The notes beneath the pieces are model-generated. The model was not told where the DNA came from. It searched no databases and worked only from the letters and a program-made list of their open reading frames with translations. Both the position numbers and the translations under genes were made by a program. Positions 26,486-38,650 of a stretch of DNA of 64,000 bases are shown in pieces (within the stretch, counting starts at the first letter, position 1; the number at the start of each line of letters is the position of its first letter). This DNA is from Sphingomonas sp. M1-B02 (GTDB lineage: Bacteria; Pseudomonadota; Alphaproteobacteria; Sphingomonadales; Sphingomonadaceae), in assembly GCF_026167525.1 (NCBI RefSeq), contig NZ_CP110679.1:1612001-1676000 (forward strand), in the 5' to 3' direction.

Positions 26486-27751
26486 ATGAAGATCGCGGCC
26501 ACTTTTCGTAAGAGGCTATCTGCTAAAGCTCTGGCCATTGCAGTATTCAGCATTGCGACTTCTGCTGCGCTAGCTGCTGGCGGAGGCTCATTTCTGAAAC
26601 CGGTAAAGCCGGGCTCGGTCGTGTTTATCCCTCCCCCCTCCGAGGCGCATCATATGCCGGAGCCAGGTCCGGTCGCAACGCCCACCGTTCCCCCCGCTCT
26701 TCCTACGGAGGTTGGCAAAGGCGAACTGGCTGCGGTCGTCAGCAATTTCAATGTCAGCGCCTTGTTAGTTCCGTCTTGGGGTACGGGGGCTACACCTTCG
26801 AGCGCGAAACCGGACGTTGTTGGCGCGTTTCGTTTTATTTGCAACGCCAGCCACTTGGCGAAAGACGACCCAATCGTATACCCCGGTCAATCCGGCCAGT
26901 CTCATCTCCACCAGTTCTTCGGCAACACGAAGGCTGACGCCCACTCTACATACGAGAGCCTGCGGTCGACGGGCGATAGTACCTGCGGCAACATTCTCAA
27001 TAGGTCAGCTTACTGGATGCCTGCCATGCTGGACGGCAAGGGCAGCGTCGTCGTGCCAGATTATGTATCGGTTTATTACAAGCGTATGCCGGCGAATGAT
27101 CCGAATTGCGCGCGCCAAGGCGCCGTCTGCGTGGGGCTGCCCCGTGGTCTGCGATTCGTGTTCGGATTCAATATGTCGAATCCCAAGGATAGCCCAACTG
27201 GCGCGGCTTACTTCAATTGCGATGGGGCCACCGCTACTCCGGGGCATTACCCGGATATCGTTTCCGCCGCCGCAAACTGTCCTACGGGTAACCGGTTAGG
27301 AGCTGTGATCAACGCGCCGGACTGCTGGAATGGCAAAGATCTAGACAGTCCCGACCATCGCAGCCACGTTGCTTACTCGGGCTATGGCGATTGGGGTTAT
27401 CTCAAGTGCCCTAGCACCCATCCGTACATCATTCCGACGTTTACAATGGGCGTCTGGTACACCACGGATCAGAACCTCGATCGTTCGGGCACCTGGACAA
27501 CGAGGACGTCCACGTGGCATCTTTCATCCGATGAGATGGCGGGCATGCCCCCGATGCGCCCCGGCTCGACCTTTCACTCCGATTGGTTCGGAGCATGGGA
27601 CGACAATGTAATGAAGGCGTGGACCGAAAACTGCGTCGACAAGCTGCTGAATTGCTCGGGCGGCGACTTGGGCAATGGATGGCAAATGAAGGAGCGCGAG
27701 AGCTTTACGTGGAACGCCAACCCACGCGTCGTGCCGATACCCAGCCTTTAG
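26486..27751 (+). CDS. DUF1996 domain secreted protein (B) with KPGSVV element
   Basis: A 421-residue secreted protein. The signal peptide ends near AALAAG. The next 40 residues hold an element (GGGSFLKPVKPGSVVFIPP then PEPGPVATPTVPP) that also occurs, slightly varied, at the start of the unrelated SGNH hydrolase at 42975. The DUF1996 domain runs from about residue 90 to 415: VPSWGTG, DDPIVYPGQSGQSHLHQFFG, SAYWMPAM, PRGLRFVFGFN, CWNGKDLDSPDHRSHVAY and WGYLKCPSTHPY. It is clearly paralogous to protein A at 4226, which lacks the element. DUF1996 has no established activity. Confidence 0.87.
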   Translation: MKIAATFRKRLSAKALAIAVFSIATSAALAAGGGSFLKPVKPGSVVFIPPPSEAHHMPEPGPVATPTVPPALPTEVGKGELAAVVSNFNVSALLVPSWGTGATPSSAKPDVVGAFRFICNASHLAKDDPIVYPGQSGQSHLHQFFGNTKADAHSTYESLRSTGDSTCGNILNRSAYWMPAMLDGKGSVVVPDYVSVYYKRMPANDPNCARQGAVCVGLPRGLRFVFGFNMSNPKDSPTGAAYFNCDGATATPGHYPDIVSAAANCPTGNRLGAVINAPDCWNGKDLDSPDHRSHVAYSGYGDWGYLKCPSTHPYIIPTFTMGVWYTTDQNLDRSGTWTTRTSTWHLSSDEMAGMPPMRPGSTFHSDWFGAWDDNVMKAWTENCVDKLLNCSGGDLGNGWQMKERESFTWNANPRVVPIPSL

Positions 27752-28176
27752 CCTAGCGCGCCAACACTCTTCTTGAGAAATGTAAAGCCGACCCGAATGT
27801 CTCCGGGTCGGCTTCTCACGTCGGGAGTCGATCGGACGGTGGGAACGCATCGCCGCGATTGCGAAGATCGACAGGCGCGGCGACTCTCGAGATGGCCGCG
27901 CATCCAAAATAGCGCACCGAGCATCCAGGACATCGAGGGTCGACCGTCCACGCACCTCGCCGACGGCAACCCCGCCCAGAGCTCGCGCTGCTTCGTCTTG
28001 GTCGCTCGCGCGCAGCCGCATCTGCGCCGCACCCGCCACAGCAGGGAGCCCAATTGGCTTTGTCGCAAACAATTTGCGTTTCGCCGGAAGGGAGCGCCCA
28101 CAGCAACAGCTTACGGGATACTCAGTCTCACACCTCTAATCGCCCTGGTTGGCGACAGCGGCCCCAAATCCCAGCC
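27752..28176. other. Non-coding space with one hairpin
   Basis: No convincing gene in these 425 bases. AAGCCGACCCG (27785-27795) pairs with CGGGTCGGCTT (27804-27814), an 11-base-pair stem directly followed by CT. It can end the DUF1996 transcript. The rest lies downstream of the convergent sugar transferase gene. Confidence 0.6.
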
Positions 28177-29574
28177 TCAATAAGCCTTGTCGTGCACCAG
28201 GACGCGGAAGGTTGCGAGGAGGATCTGGATATCGAGCCGCATGCTCCAGCTGCCGAGATATTCCAGATCGCAGCGGAGCCGGTCCTCCAGATCCGTGGCG
28301 TTATCGGTGGCGCCACGAAAGCCGCGGACCTGCGCCAACCCGGTGATGCCCGGGCGCAAGGAATGGCGAAGCCAGTACCGTGGATCGACGTCCCAAAAGA
28401 GACGGCTGCCGGCCAGCGACCCAAGCGCATGAGGCCGGGGGCCGACCAAGCTCATATTCCCCAGAAGAACGTTGAAAAGCTGCGGCAGCTCGTCGATGCT
28501 GGTTCGACGAATGATCCTTCCGACCCGGCTGATCCGGTGATCGTCCCGGCTGGTCGATCTGCTGCCAGCGGCGTCGCTGACCTCCTCGCACATCGAACGA
28601 AACTTGAAGATCCGGAAATTGCGGTTTCCCTCGCCGATACGTTCCTGCCGAAAAAAGACCGGCCCCGGCGAGTCGAGCTTCACGGCAATCGCCACGGCGA
28701 TCAGCAGCGGGGCCAGGAAAATCGTCACAGGGATGCCCACGCACAAATCGAACGAACGCTTCATAATCCGGTTGGAAAAGCTAAGCGGCCCGCGCGACAG
28801 GATGAGGGTGTCGCGCAACGAGCAGCGCCCGATCCCCACCGCGCCGAGCGATTGCTCGAGGCCCGCCACGATCTCGCCCCCTGCCCCGGTTCCCTGTAGG
28901 AAAATCGACCAGGCGACGCGCCGGTCTTCGTTGCAGGCGACGATAATTCGATCATAGCCGGCGATCATGTTCGCAAGACGGGCAATAGTCGTGGGTTCGG
29001 CGAGGTCGGGCCAAAGGTTCATTTTGCCGACGTCGATCACCTTCATACCGCGTTCGCCGGCGATAGCTGGACCATCAAGCAGCAATACGGTTGCTTCAAC
29101 ACCGCTCCCCAGGAGCGCTTTGGTGGCAATTTGTGTCACCAGTCGGCTTACGCTCACAAACAGGATCGAAAGCACGAAGAACATTGCAAACCCGAGCCGA
29201 GAGATCGCGCCGCCGAGCTGGGTAATGAAAATAAGGATGACTTCCACCAGAAACGCTGCGACGAGAGCGCCGGTCGAACGCTGGAGTCCAAGATAGGGAT
29301 TTTTCAGGGTTTCGATTGACTGCGATTCTTTGCTGATCGAGAACATAACGAACAGCGACAATATTGAGCCGAGAACAGCGAACCCGGGGACCGGCAACCA
29401 GTAATCCTGCATGACCACATCGGTCGCAAAAAAGCTCCCTGCAACCGCGGCGGTGTCCAAAAGCAGCGAGCTCCCATAGAGAAACAGCCGTCGACTTTGT
29501 GCCGTCCATAGCGGGGCGCTGTTCACTGGGTCTAGTGTACAATTGATCTGCTCGCCGGGCCGCAACTGATCCAT
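28177..29574 (-). CDS. Initiating sugar transferase (undecaprenyl-phosphate hexose-1-P transferase)
   Basis: A 465-residue protein with four or five N-terminal membrane segments, a degenerate CoA-binding-like region and a C-terminal Bac_transf domain from about residue 268. The hallmark motifs are [83 protein letters not shown] and [16 protein letters not shown]. It would load the first sugar phosphate, commonly glucose, onto undecaprenyl phosphate. This is the committed step for the repeat unit. It resembles WcaJ/GumD-type enzymes in layout. Confidence 0.93.
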   Translation of the reverse strand: MDQLRPGEQINCTLDPVNSAPLWTAQSRRLFLYGSSLLLDTAAVAGSFFATDVVMQDYWLPVPGFAVLGSILSLFVMFSISKESQSIETLKNPYLGLQRSTGALVAAFLVEVILIFITQLGGAISRLGFAMFFVLSILFVSVSRLVTQIATKALLGSGVEATVLLLDGPAIAGERGMKVIDVGKMNLWPDLAEPTTIARLANMIAGYDRIIVACNEDRRVAWSIFLQGTGAGGEIVAGLEQSLGAVGIGRCSLRDTLILSRGPLSFSNRIMKRSFDLCVGIPVTIFLAPLLIAVAIAVKLDSPGPVFFRQERIGEGNRNFRIFKFRSMCEEVSDAAGSRSTSRDDHRISRVGRIIRRTSIDELPQLFNVLLGNMSLVGPRPHALGSLAGSRLFWDVDPRYWLRHSLRPGITGLAQVRGFRGATDNATDLEDRLRCDLEYLGSWSMRLDIQILLATFRVLVHDKAY

Positions 29575-29743
29575 CCTTATGTCCTAGCGTAGCTCAAGTT
29601 TTTCGAGATCGGCCACGATACCAGATGGCAGGTACAAATAGCCTTACTGGTTTGATCGGGCAACATGATGTCCGTACCAGGATGGATCAGTCCCGGACGC
29701 TAGTAAGCGCTGCCACTGCCCGCTGGTGGAGTCGGACCAGTTC

Positions 29744-29980
29744 TCAGAATCTCGGGAATTTTAGCACGAAGTAGACGTAGCACACGGCGCCGCCGAGAAC
29801 TGCGGCCGCCGCGATCGGCACGCCCTCGTTCCCGAGATAGTTGGCGACAGCGCAGCCAAGGGCAGGCGGCCCATATTGCCACAGGCTATCTGGTGGATTC
29901 TCAAGATTGGAGCGGTGCAGAAAGATGGTGATCAGGCCCGCAAAACAGAACAACGTTGTCCAATCCCAAACCGTTTCCAT
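29744..29980 (-). CDS. XrtV sorting system accessory protein
   Basis: A small membrane protein of 78 residues. ATG 29980 is preferred because TAGGAG precedes it; the frame also allows a GTG two codons upstream. It shows METVWDWTTLFCFAGLITIFLHRS (first membrane segment), PPDSLWQYGPPALGCAVANYLGNEG in the middle and a second hydrophobic stretch (IAAAAVLGGAVCYVYFVLKF). From memory, small proteins of this pattern are annotated as XrtV sorting accessory proteins; no search was run. It lies about 19 kb from the exosortase gene. The role is unknown; it may help the exosortase in the membrane. Confidence 0.75.
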   Translation of the reverse strand: METVWDWTTLFCFAGLITIFLHRSNLENPPDSLWQYGPPALGCAVANYLGNEGVPIAAAAVLGGAVCYVYFVLKFPRF

Positions 29981-30271
29981 GGTCACTCCTACGGACGCGT
30001 TCTCCCCAGATCATCATGTGGCGCGCTGCGCCCCGTGGAGATTGTCAGATCATACGCGTGGCGGATCGCGGCCTTAGCGTCAACCGGGCCGGTGCGGCCG
30101 TCGAGCGCGCGAGGAGCTCACAAGTTGCAGCTTTGTCACTCCTGTGCCAGCAATCGCGAAGTTTGAGCGCTTTTTTTTTGAGGCGTAGATTACTACGTGG
30201 CCCGAACGGTTATTTCATTGAATTGGACCATTTACGGACTGTGCGTTATCGTCAGTCGGCGCGGGGGAACA

Positions 30272-30655
30272 GTGATCAAGTCAGAGCCAAATGGATTCTG
30301 CCGATTTTGCATCGTCGGCCTCGCCTTCGCTACGGTTGCATGCGGGACCGGAATCGATAGTCATGAAGTGGGGAATGATGTCAGCGCCGGCATGGGCACG
30401 TCAAAAAATCCTTCGGTGCCGCACCGCTTAAGCGGACAGGAACTTGCGATCACAATCGGACCGCGCTGTGCCGAGCCTACTGCGATCCAGTATGACATCG
30501 ACGCTACCGGGCCCGCGACATACGTCGTTTCCTGCGGCAGGGAACGATTCGTTGTGAAAGTATCGGATACGGGGGGGCGCACCGTTAGTGAAGTGGATGC
30601 CTCTGCAGACATGCCCGCTCAACCAGCAACACATGCGACGGGGCAGAGGCATTAG
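30272..30655 (+). CDS. Small putative lipoprotein
   Basis: A 127-residue protein if started at GTG 30272, which has GGGGGAA upstream; the open frame extends to 30197. The N-terminus (FCRFCIVGLAFATVACG) ends in a lipobox-like TVAC, so it is probably a lipoprotein. The mature part has one pair of cysteines (PRCAEP and VVSCGRE) that could form a disulfide. I do not recognise a family. It lies upstream of the UDP-xylose synthase gene. Confidence 0.6.
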   Translation: MIKSEPNGFCRFCIVGLAFATVACGTGIDSHEVGNDVSAGMGTSKNPSVPHRLSGQELAITIGPRCAEPTAIQYDIDATGPATYVVSCGRERFVVKVSDTGGRTVSEVDASADMPAQPATHATGQRH

Positions 30656-30709
30656 CCACGTGAAGGCCAGCGACGCTTGGTTTCAATTTCGAACAAAAAG
30701 GACCCGTCT

Positions 30710-31669
30710 TTGTCTCAATACTCTCACCGAAGAAGATCCCTGGTCACGGGCGGCGCCGGATTCCTAGGATCGCATCTTATCGATCGATTGCTTTCTCGTG
30801 GCGAGGAAGTTCTTTGCGTGGATAACTTGTTCACGGGGGACAAAAGCAATGTTGACCATCTGGTGGGAAACCCACGCTTCGAATTTATGCGCCATGACGT
30901 GTGCTTTCCGTTGCACGTCGAGGTAGACGCGATTTACAATCTGGCGTGCCCGGCCTCGCCGATCCATTATCAACACGACCCCGTGCAAACCACGAAGACG
31001 AGCGTCCACGGCGCAATCAACATGCTCGGCCTTGCCAAGCGATTGAAGTGTCGCATTTTTCAGGCATCGACTAGCGAAGTCTACGGTGATCCGGCCATCC
31101 ATCCGCAGGTCGAATCCTATTGGGGCAACGTCAATCCGATCGGAATCCGCTCGTGCTATGACGAGGGCAAGCGTTGCGCGGAGACCTTATTTTTCGACTA
31201 TCAGCGTCAGCATGGTGTCGATGTGAAAGTGGCTCGTATCTTCAACACCTATGGTCCGCGCATGCACGTGGCTGACGGGAGGGTGGTATCCAACTTCATA
31301 GTCCAAGCGCTCAGGGGCGAAGACATCACGATCTACGGCGATGGAGCGCAGAGTCGCTCATTTTGCTACGTCGACGATCTGATCGAAGCCATCCTGCGAC
31401 TGATGGATTCCGGACCTGACGTTCACGGACCGGTCAACATCGGCAATCCGCACGAATTCACCATCCGACAGCTCGCGGAGCTGGTGATCGAGATGACGGG
31501 CGCGCGCTCCACCCTCGTGACACGACCCCTTCCCCAGGACGATCCAATGCAGCGGCGGCCTGACATCAGCTTGGCACAGAAGCTATTGCATGGCTGGGAG
31601 CCAAATGTGCAACTTAGTGAAGGCCTCGATCGAACTATTTCCTATTTCCGCAACAAGCTCTCCAATTGA
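30710..31669 (+). CDS. UDP-glucuronate decarboxylase (UDP-xylose synthase)
   Basis: A 319-residue short-chain dehydrogenase-type enzyme. TTG 30710 is chosen for AAGGA 7 bases upstream; TTG 30677 would add 11 residues. The NAD site is [14 protein letters not shown]-specific motifs are [29 protein letters not shown], the catalytic YDEGK (Tyr and Lys), and [14 protein letters not shown]. It converts UDP-glucuronate to UDP-xylose in the cytoplasm. Its presence suggests xylose, or a sugar derived from it, in the exopolysaccharide. Confidence 0.9.
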   Translation: MSQYSHRRRSLVTGGAGFLGSHLIDRLLSRGEEVLCVDNLFTGDKSNVDHLVGNPRFEFMRHDVCFPLHVEVDAIYNLACPASPIHYQHDPVQTTKTSVHGAINMLGLAKRLKCRIFQASTSEVYGDPAIHPQVESYWGNVNPIGIRSCYDEGKRCAETLFFDYQRQHGVDVKVARIFNTYGPRMHVADGRVVSNFIVQALRGEDITIYGDGAQSRSFCYVDDLIEAILRLMDSGPDVHGPVNIGNPHEFTIRQLAELVIEMTGARSTLVTRPLPQDDPMQRRPDISLAQKLLHGWEPNVQLSEGLDRTISYFRNKLSN

Positions 31670-31889
31670 AATCGAGAATTTGGTGACGCGTGGCAGTCGG
31701 GCATCGGTTGCTTCATAGAAGCCGTGCTTGACTGTTCGCTCGCAATTTTGCCAATTCAGTGCCGCCTAACCGATCCGAGCGTCCGAAAGCCCGTCGACGC
31801 GATGCGCGCATATGTACTTATTGCCCTGCCGATTTCACCCTTCCTCAACCATTCCAGGGTAGCGCTATCCCCACTGGAGGGCGCCAATC

Positions 31890-32360
31890 GTGGGCATTGC
31901 GGCACAGCTATTTATCGACGCTCGAAGCGGCGAACGGACCGAGGTAGCGCTTGATGGCACGCTACGGAGCAGCGACGGGATTCCGATCGACATTGAGATC
32001 GATGAAATCTCGCTGTCGGGATTTCGCACAAGCACGCCTCTCGCACTTCGAGTTGGCGATAGTATCTCTGTAGGCATCTCCGGTCTCGGCATGCGCCGCG
32101 CGACGGTGGTCCGGCAGCGCGGCGATAGCTTCGGATGCCGATTCACGCCCAGTCTACCCTCAAACTTCCTAGACGGAATTACGGCCTCAAGCGGGGCCGG
32201 AGCCATGAGCACCATCTTTCCCGAGCGTTTGGGAAGCAATCACACCGCTGACCAGGCAGACGCCAGATTTCCATTCAGGACAAGAATGATAATCATTGTC
32301 GGCGCTTCGCTGCTCCTCTGGTCCGCCTTACTGGCGGCCATGCTCTCTTTGTCTGCATAG
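31890..32360 (+). CDS. PilZ domain protein with C-terminal membrane anchor
   Basis: A 156-residue protein starting at GTG 31890. The first 90 residues follow the PilZ pattern: DARSGERTEVALDGTLRSSDG, then IDEISLSGFR (the DxSxxG-like element, here E-I-S-L-S-G), GDSISVGISGLGMRRATVVRQRGDSFGCRF. The final 25 residues are one membrane segment (MIIIVGASLLLWSALLAAMLSL), so the domain would face the cytoplasm at the membrane. It could tie cyclic di-GMP to the envelope assembly. The gene ends 35 bases before the RTX gene, so they may be cotranscribed. Confidence 0.75.
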   Translation: MGIAAQLFIDARSGERTEVALDGTLRSSDGIPIDIEIDEISLSGFRTSTPLALRVGDSISVGISGLGMRRATVVRQRGDSFGCRFTPSLPSNFLDGITASSGAGAMSTIFPERLGSNHTADQADARFPFRTRMIIIVGASLLLWSALLAAMLSLSA

Positions 32361-32395
32361 CGTTCCTTTTTTAATCCTAGAGAGACATCCGTGAT

Positions 32396-35005
<2,610 letters not shown>

Positions 35006-35459
35006 TGACCTTAACGGAGAACTTGAGCTTCTTTTTTTTGCGTAGCGACGGATCAGCTTCCGACGCGCTGCGCCTGTCGCATTCCATCCGGACTTCGACT
35101 GGGGCGGATGGCACAGACGATTCTGCCAATCCGGAAGAGGGCGCCCGCGCCTGGGAGAGGCGGGCGCCCTACGCTACAGGCGAGTGCAGCGGAGCCGAAG
35201 GGCTTCTGCCCCACTGATGCCCCCGCGAGCTTTCTGGTATGTGTCTCGCCAGAAGAAATTTCTGATAAGGGGTAATTTGCGCCTGTCGCTCCTTTGACGG
35301 ACGCCACATCGCACTCAAATCGTCGGTCGCGAAATAGTAGAAGATGGCGAGAGAGGCCGAGTCGTTTGCAGAGGAATGTGGAAGGCTGGTCAGAACTGGC
35401 ATAAGGCCGTTGCACCCATGCCCATCGGACGATCGGGCACCATATTACCAAGGTGAGAG
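35006..35459. other. Intergenic space with hairpin after the RTX gene
   Basis: AGGGCGCCCGC from 35138 pairs with GCGGGCGCCCT ending at 35170, forming a very GC-rich stem with inner extension. No T-run follows directly. A T-run at 35028-35038 lies just before it. The stretch otherwise shows no gene; a minus frame at 35053-35481 has no recognisable domain. Confidence 0.55.
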
Positions 35460-36824
35460 ATGCGCTTCGCTGGCTTAGCACTTTTTTTCCTATCCATTCC
35501 CATATTGGCGTACATTCTCAAATCGAACCCTAAGGCTCGCAACATCTGCTGGGCGGCCTTGGGTGCCGCACCCTTTGTGGGAGGCTGGGCGCACGCTTAT
35601 GTCTCGATCATTTCTTGGGCGATGTGGCCGGGCTATGTCAAAGGCATGCTTGTGGCCGCGCCAGACGCAATTGCTCTGGCTGTGATACTCGCACTTCCCT
35701 TGAAGGGGAAAATCTATTCGCCGGCGTTAATCGCCTATATAGCATACGCCGCGGTCTTGACAGCCTCTCTATTGTCATCAACGAACGAGATGTCGTCTTT
35801 TTTCTATATCTGGCAGATTCTCAGAATGATAATTCTGATAGTCGCCGTCACCTGCATCACCAGTTCCCCCTCCGGGGCGAGATATATTATATACGGCTTC
35901 GCCGTCGGAATTATGTTCCAAGCTGGTTTCTCCATCAGCCAACGATTGAATGGCGTCGTCCAAGCGTCCGGAACTATGGGTCATCAGAATCTGCTTGGCA
36001 TGATGACCCATTTTGCGTTGCTCGGATGCCTAGGGCTCATGCTCTGTGGCGATAAGCGGTGGATACTGAAATGGGGATTAGCCGCGAGCCTAGTTGTAGT
36101 GGTATTATCGGGTTCTAGAGGCACGTTAGCATTTGCGGGAGTAGGGGCTGGAGTACTCATCCTCCTTTCTCTCATTCGCCGGCCTAATAAGACAAAAATG
36201 AAGGTTGCGGCTGTCGGTTTCTTGGGAATTATCGCCGCCGCACCAATCGCATACATTACACTAAGCGATAGATTTGCAGAGGCCCCTTTAGATGGAACGT
36301 ACGACGAACGACTCCACTTCGAGCGTGCAGCGAGGGCTATGATCAGCGATTACCCGTTTGGCGTCGGCGCAAATAACTATGTCGTCATTGCAAATACAAA
36401 GGGCTATTCTGATCGAGCGGGAGTCGTTTGGAGTATGGGGAGCAGGGCTGCAAACGTTCACAATGTATTCTTATTGACTGCTGCGGAGACCGGGTATCTC
36501 GGTGCTATCGCCTTTTCATGTATACTCTTTGTAGGCGCTATCGTTGCGTTTAACCTAGGCTGGACCAGGCGAGGAGCTTTTCCATATGCTGATTTGTGCC
36601 TTGGAATAAGCGTCATGGCGTCGATTGTAACCGTTCACAGTCTATACGAGTGGGTATTAATTACACAGGAGCCGCAATATCTTTTGGCTATAGTACTGGG
36701 AATGTCGGCAGGTCTCAACTACCAGCGTACCCTGAATGCGCGAAGCGAGATACCAAATGGCCGTCACACTCGGGGACGAGCCAAGCCGATGCCGCAAGCG
36801 ATCGAATCCATGGTGGCAAGATGA
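35460..36824 (+). CDS. O-antigen ligase/polymerase family membrane protein (Wzy-like)
   Basis: A 454-residue polytopic protein with about 10 to 12 membrane segments. The Wzy_C region is recognised from LSGSRGTLAFAGVGAGVLILL near residue 220, the periplasmic loop with DERLHFERAARAMISDYPFGVGANNY, and NVHNVFLLTAAETGYLGAI near 340. These features belong to polymerases and ligases that use undecaprenyl-linked glycans. In this setting polymerisation of the repeat unit is most likely. It starts the AT-richer cassette and overlaps the next gene by ATGA. Confidence 0.87.
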   Translation: MRFAGLALFFLSIPILAYILKSNPKARNICWAALGAAPFVGGWAHAYVSIISWAMWPGYVKGMLVAAPDAIALAVILALPLKGKIYSPALIAYIAYAAVLTASLLSSTNEMSSFFYIWQILRMIILIVAVTCITSSPSGARYIIYGFAVGIMFQAGFSISQRLNGVVQASGTMGHQNLLGMMTHFALLGCLGLMLCGDKRWILKWGLAASLVVVVLSGSRGTLAFAGVGAGVLILLSLIRRPNKTKMKVAAVGFLGIIAAAPIAYITLSDRFAEAPLDGTYDERLHFERAARAMISDYPFGVGANNYVVIANTKGYSDRAGVVWSMGSRAANVHNVFLLTAAETGYLGAIAFSCILFVGAIVAFNLGWTRRGAFPYADLCLGISVMASIVTVHSLYEWVLITQEPQYLLAIVLGMSAGLNYQRTLNARSEIPNGRHTRGRAKPMPQAIESMVAR

Positions 36825-38302
36825 GCAACGAAATAACGCGATTGCGCCCCCACCAGCGCCTGCTGATCTTGCTGTCACTCTTTCTACTGTGGCCCGCGGC
36901 CGTAAATGGAGGCGCATTCTATTTTCCCGATACGACGGCATACATACGGGGAGTCGATGCCGCGCTAAATCGTGCAATTGGCTGGCGCAGTATTTGGACT
37001 GATAGTGCAGTCCTTCCTGTCAAAGCGACGACGACCGACCCACAGGCCAGGACCGTGGAATCCGCGTCTCGCGTTGTATCTCGCCCGATCCTGCTCGGCC
37101 GATCGGTTTATTACGGTGTACTGCCTTTCGGCGGTGTCGTGCTGGGTTCACAATGGTTCACCATTTTAGTTCAGGTCCTCCTCGGCGGCGTCGTGATAAT
37201 CGGGGTAGTTCGGCACTTCGTCGATCCATCCCAACAGGCGTTTTCCTGGACGTGTTCCCTCGCATTTGGAATCCTTGCAGTTGGAACACTCCCCTTCTTT
37301 CTAACGATACTGATGCCCGACTTCATGGCTGGTATTGCCATTTTGGCGGCTGCAATGCTTATTGCAGGTTGGAAGCGCGAGACGGGAGTGGGACGCGCGC
37401 TCTGGTTTGTCGTCATCGTGGCCGCCGCATTGATGCACAGCGCCAATATACTCATTTTGCTTACAATCGCTCTCTCCGCCCTTGCTTGGGCAGGGCTTAC
37501 CCGGGGCCGTGGAATTGCGCGTACCGCCATGGTGATCGCGGCGGCAGCCTCCTTGGGCCTTGTTGGCGAGTTCGCTTTCGGAGCAGCCGTGGCAAAAGTC
37601 ACCGGTGTGGCGCCGATCAGGCCCCCTTTTATCACCGCACGCCTAGTCGAAGACGGCCCGGGAACCGCGTACCTGAACCAGAACTGCCCCGCGTCTGGCT
37701 TTTTGCTGTGCAAGTTTCGCAACCGGCTGCCACTACCAAGCGACTCTTTCCTCTGGAGCCCCTCGCCTCGCGATGGCGTATTCTCGGCAGTTTCGTTCGA
37801 GGAACGGCGCTCGCTCGCTGCGGAGCAGGGTCGGTTCGTTTCAGCGGTCGCAATCTCAAGTCCTTTTGATGTCGTGGCCTCAGCTATGCAGGCCGCAGGC
37901 CGGCAATTTTCGATGTTAGGATTGATGGAGTTTAATTATCCTCCCACCGGCCACCTAGAACGCATGCCCGCCCAAGTGATGGTTGAAATTGAGCGTACCC
38001 GGGCCTACGCGCGGACGATGCCGGTTAACGCGGTCGAATTGATGCTCTGGCCGACATTAGTTTTGTCTTTGATAATTCTAGTCGGTGATCTTTCATTTCA
38101 CCAGGCTAGCAAGGTCTCCGGATATAGCTCGGTGGTGCTGATTGGATGGATCGCGAATAATATCGTTTGTGGCGTCCTTTCGACGCCGCACGAGCGCTAT
38201 AATGCACGCGTGGTTTGGGTACTTATGCTAGTAGCGCTTTTAGTTACGGCTCGATATCTGATGGCGCGCATCCACAGCCGCCCGCCCATAAGCGGGGGGT
38301 AG
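36821..38302 (+). CDS. Polytopic membrane protein of unknown function
   Basis: A 493-residue protein; ATG 36821 overlaps the polymerase stop codon (ATGA) and is preferred over the longer frame to 36596. It has about eight to ten membrane segments. After the first one comes a periplasmic stretch starting GAFYFPDTTAYIRGVDAAL. A further large loop at about 265-380 contains a possible Cys pair (LNQNCPASGFLLCKF). The end holds STPHERYNARVVWVLML, a motif of the kind seen in membrane proteins using lipid-linked sugars. I do not recognise the family. Translational coupling to the polymerase suggests a direct role in polymerisation or side-group addition. Confidence 0.75.
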   Translation: MSNEITRLRPHQRLLILLSLFLLWPAAVNGGAFYFPDTTAYIRGVDAALNRAIGWRSIWTDSAVLPVKATTTDPQARTVESASRVVSRPILLGRSVYYGVLPFGGVVLGSQWFTILVQVLLGGVVIIGVVRHFVDPSQQAFSWTCSLAFGILAVGTLPFFLTILMPDFMAGIAILAAAMLIAGWKRETGVGRALWFVVIVAAALMHSANILILLTIALSALAWAGLTRGRGIARTAMVIAAAASLGLVGEFAFGAAVAKVTGVAPIRPPFITARLVEDGPGTAYLNQNCPASGFLLCKFRNRLPLPSDSFLWSPSPRDGVFSAVSFEERRSLAAEQGRFVSAVAISSPFDVVASAMQAAGRQFSMLGLMEFNYPPTGHLERMPAQVMVEIERTRAYARTMPVNAVELMLWPTLVLSLIILVGDLSFHQASKVSGYSSVVLIGWIANNIVCGVLSTPHERYNARVVWVLMLVALLVTARYLMARIHSRPPISGG

Positions 38303-38650
38303 TCTCCTGAGACATCCCGCTGCCCATTTCCCGATACGGAAAGGCGGAAAGCCCCGGCACTGGATGGGTACGGCGCGAAATTGGTGGTCGACGGCCCATA
38401 GACCTTGACGGCGGCTTCGTCTGAGGCCTTAACTTGCGGTACGCCTCCTCCATCCTGTCGTTGCCCCCGGTTCAATTATCTTGACTAGCTGCCTCGCGAG
38501 ATTGGAGCGCCGTTGCCACTTACTGGGACCAAAGCGCGACTGAATGAAACGACTGTCTTTCAGGACGGTGGTGCTTCGCAATGCAGCGTTTTAGGCGATG
38601 CAGATAATAACCCTTTTCAACTCAGCGCATTCCGAGCAACGGGACCGAAC
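38303..38650. other. Intergenic space before the GT25 gene
   Basis: No clear gene in these 348 bases if the downstream start is 38651. The downstream frame is open back to TTG 38513, so part of it may be translated. Nothing else recognised. Confidence 0.4.

Noticed and set aside
35053..35481. 142-codon minus frame upstream of the polymerase
   Set aside because: No recognisable domain, no good start context, and it covers a GC-rich hairpin.
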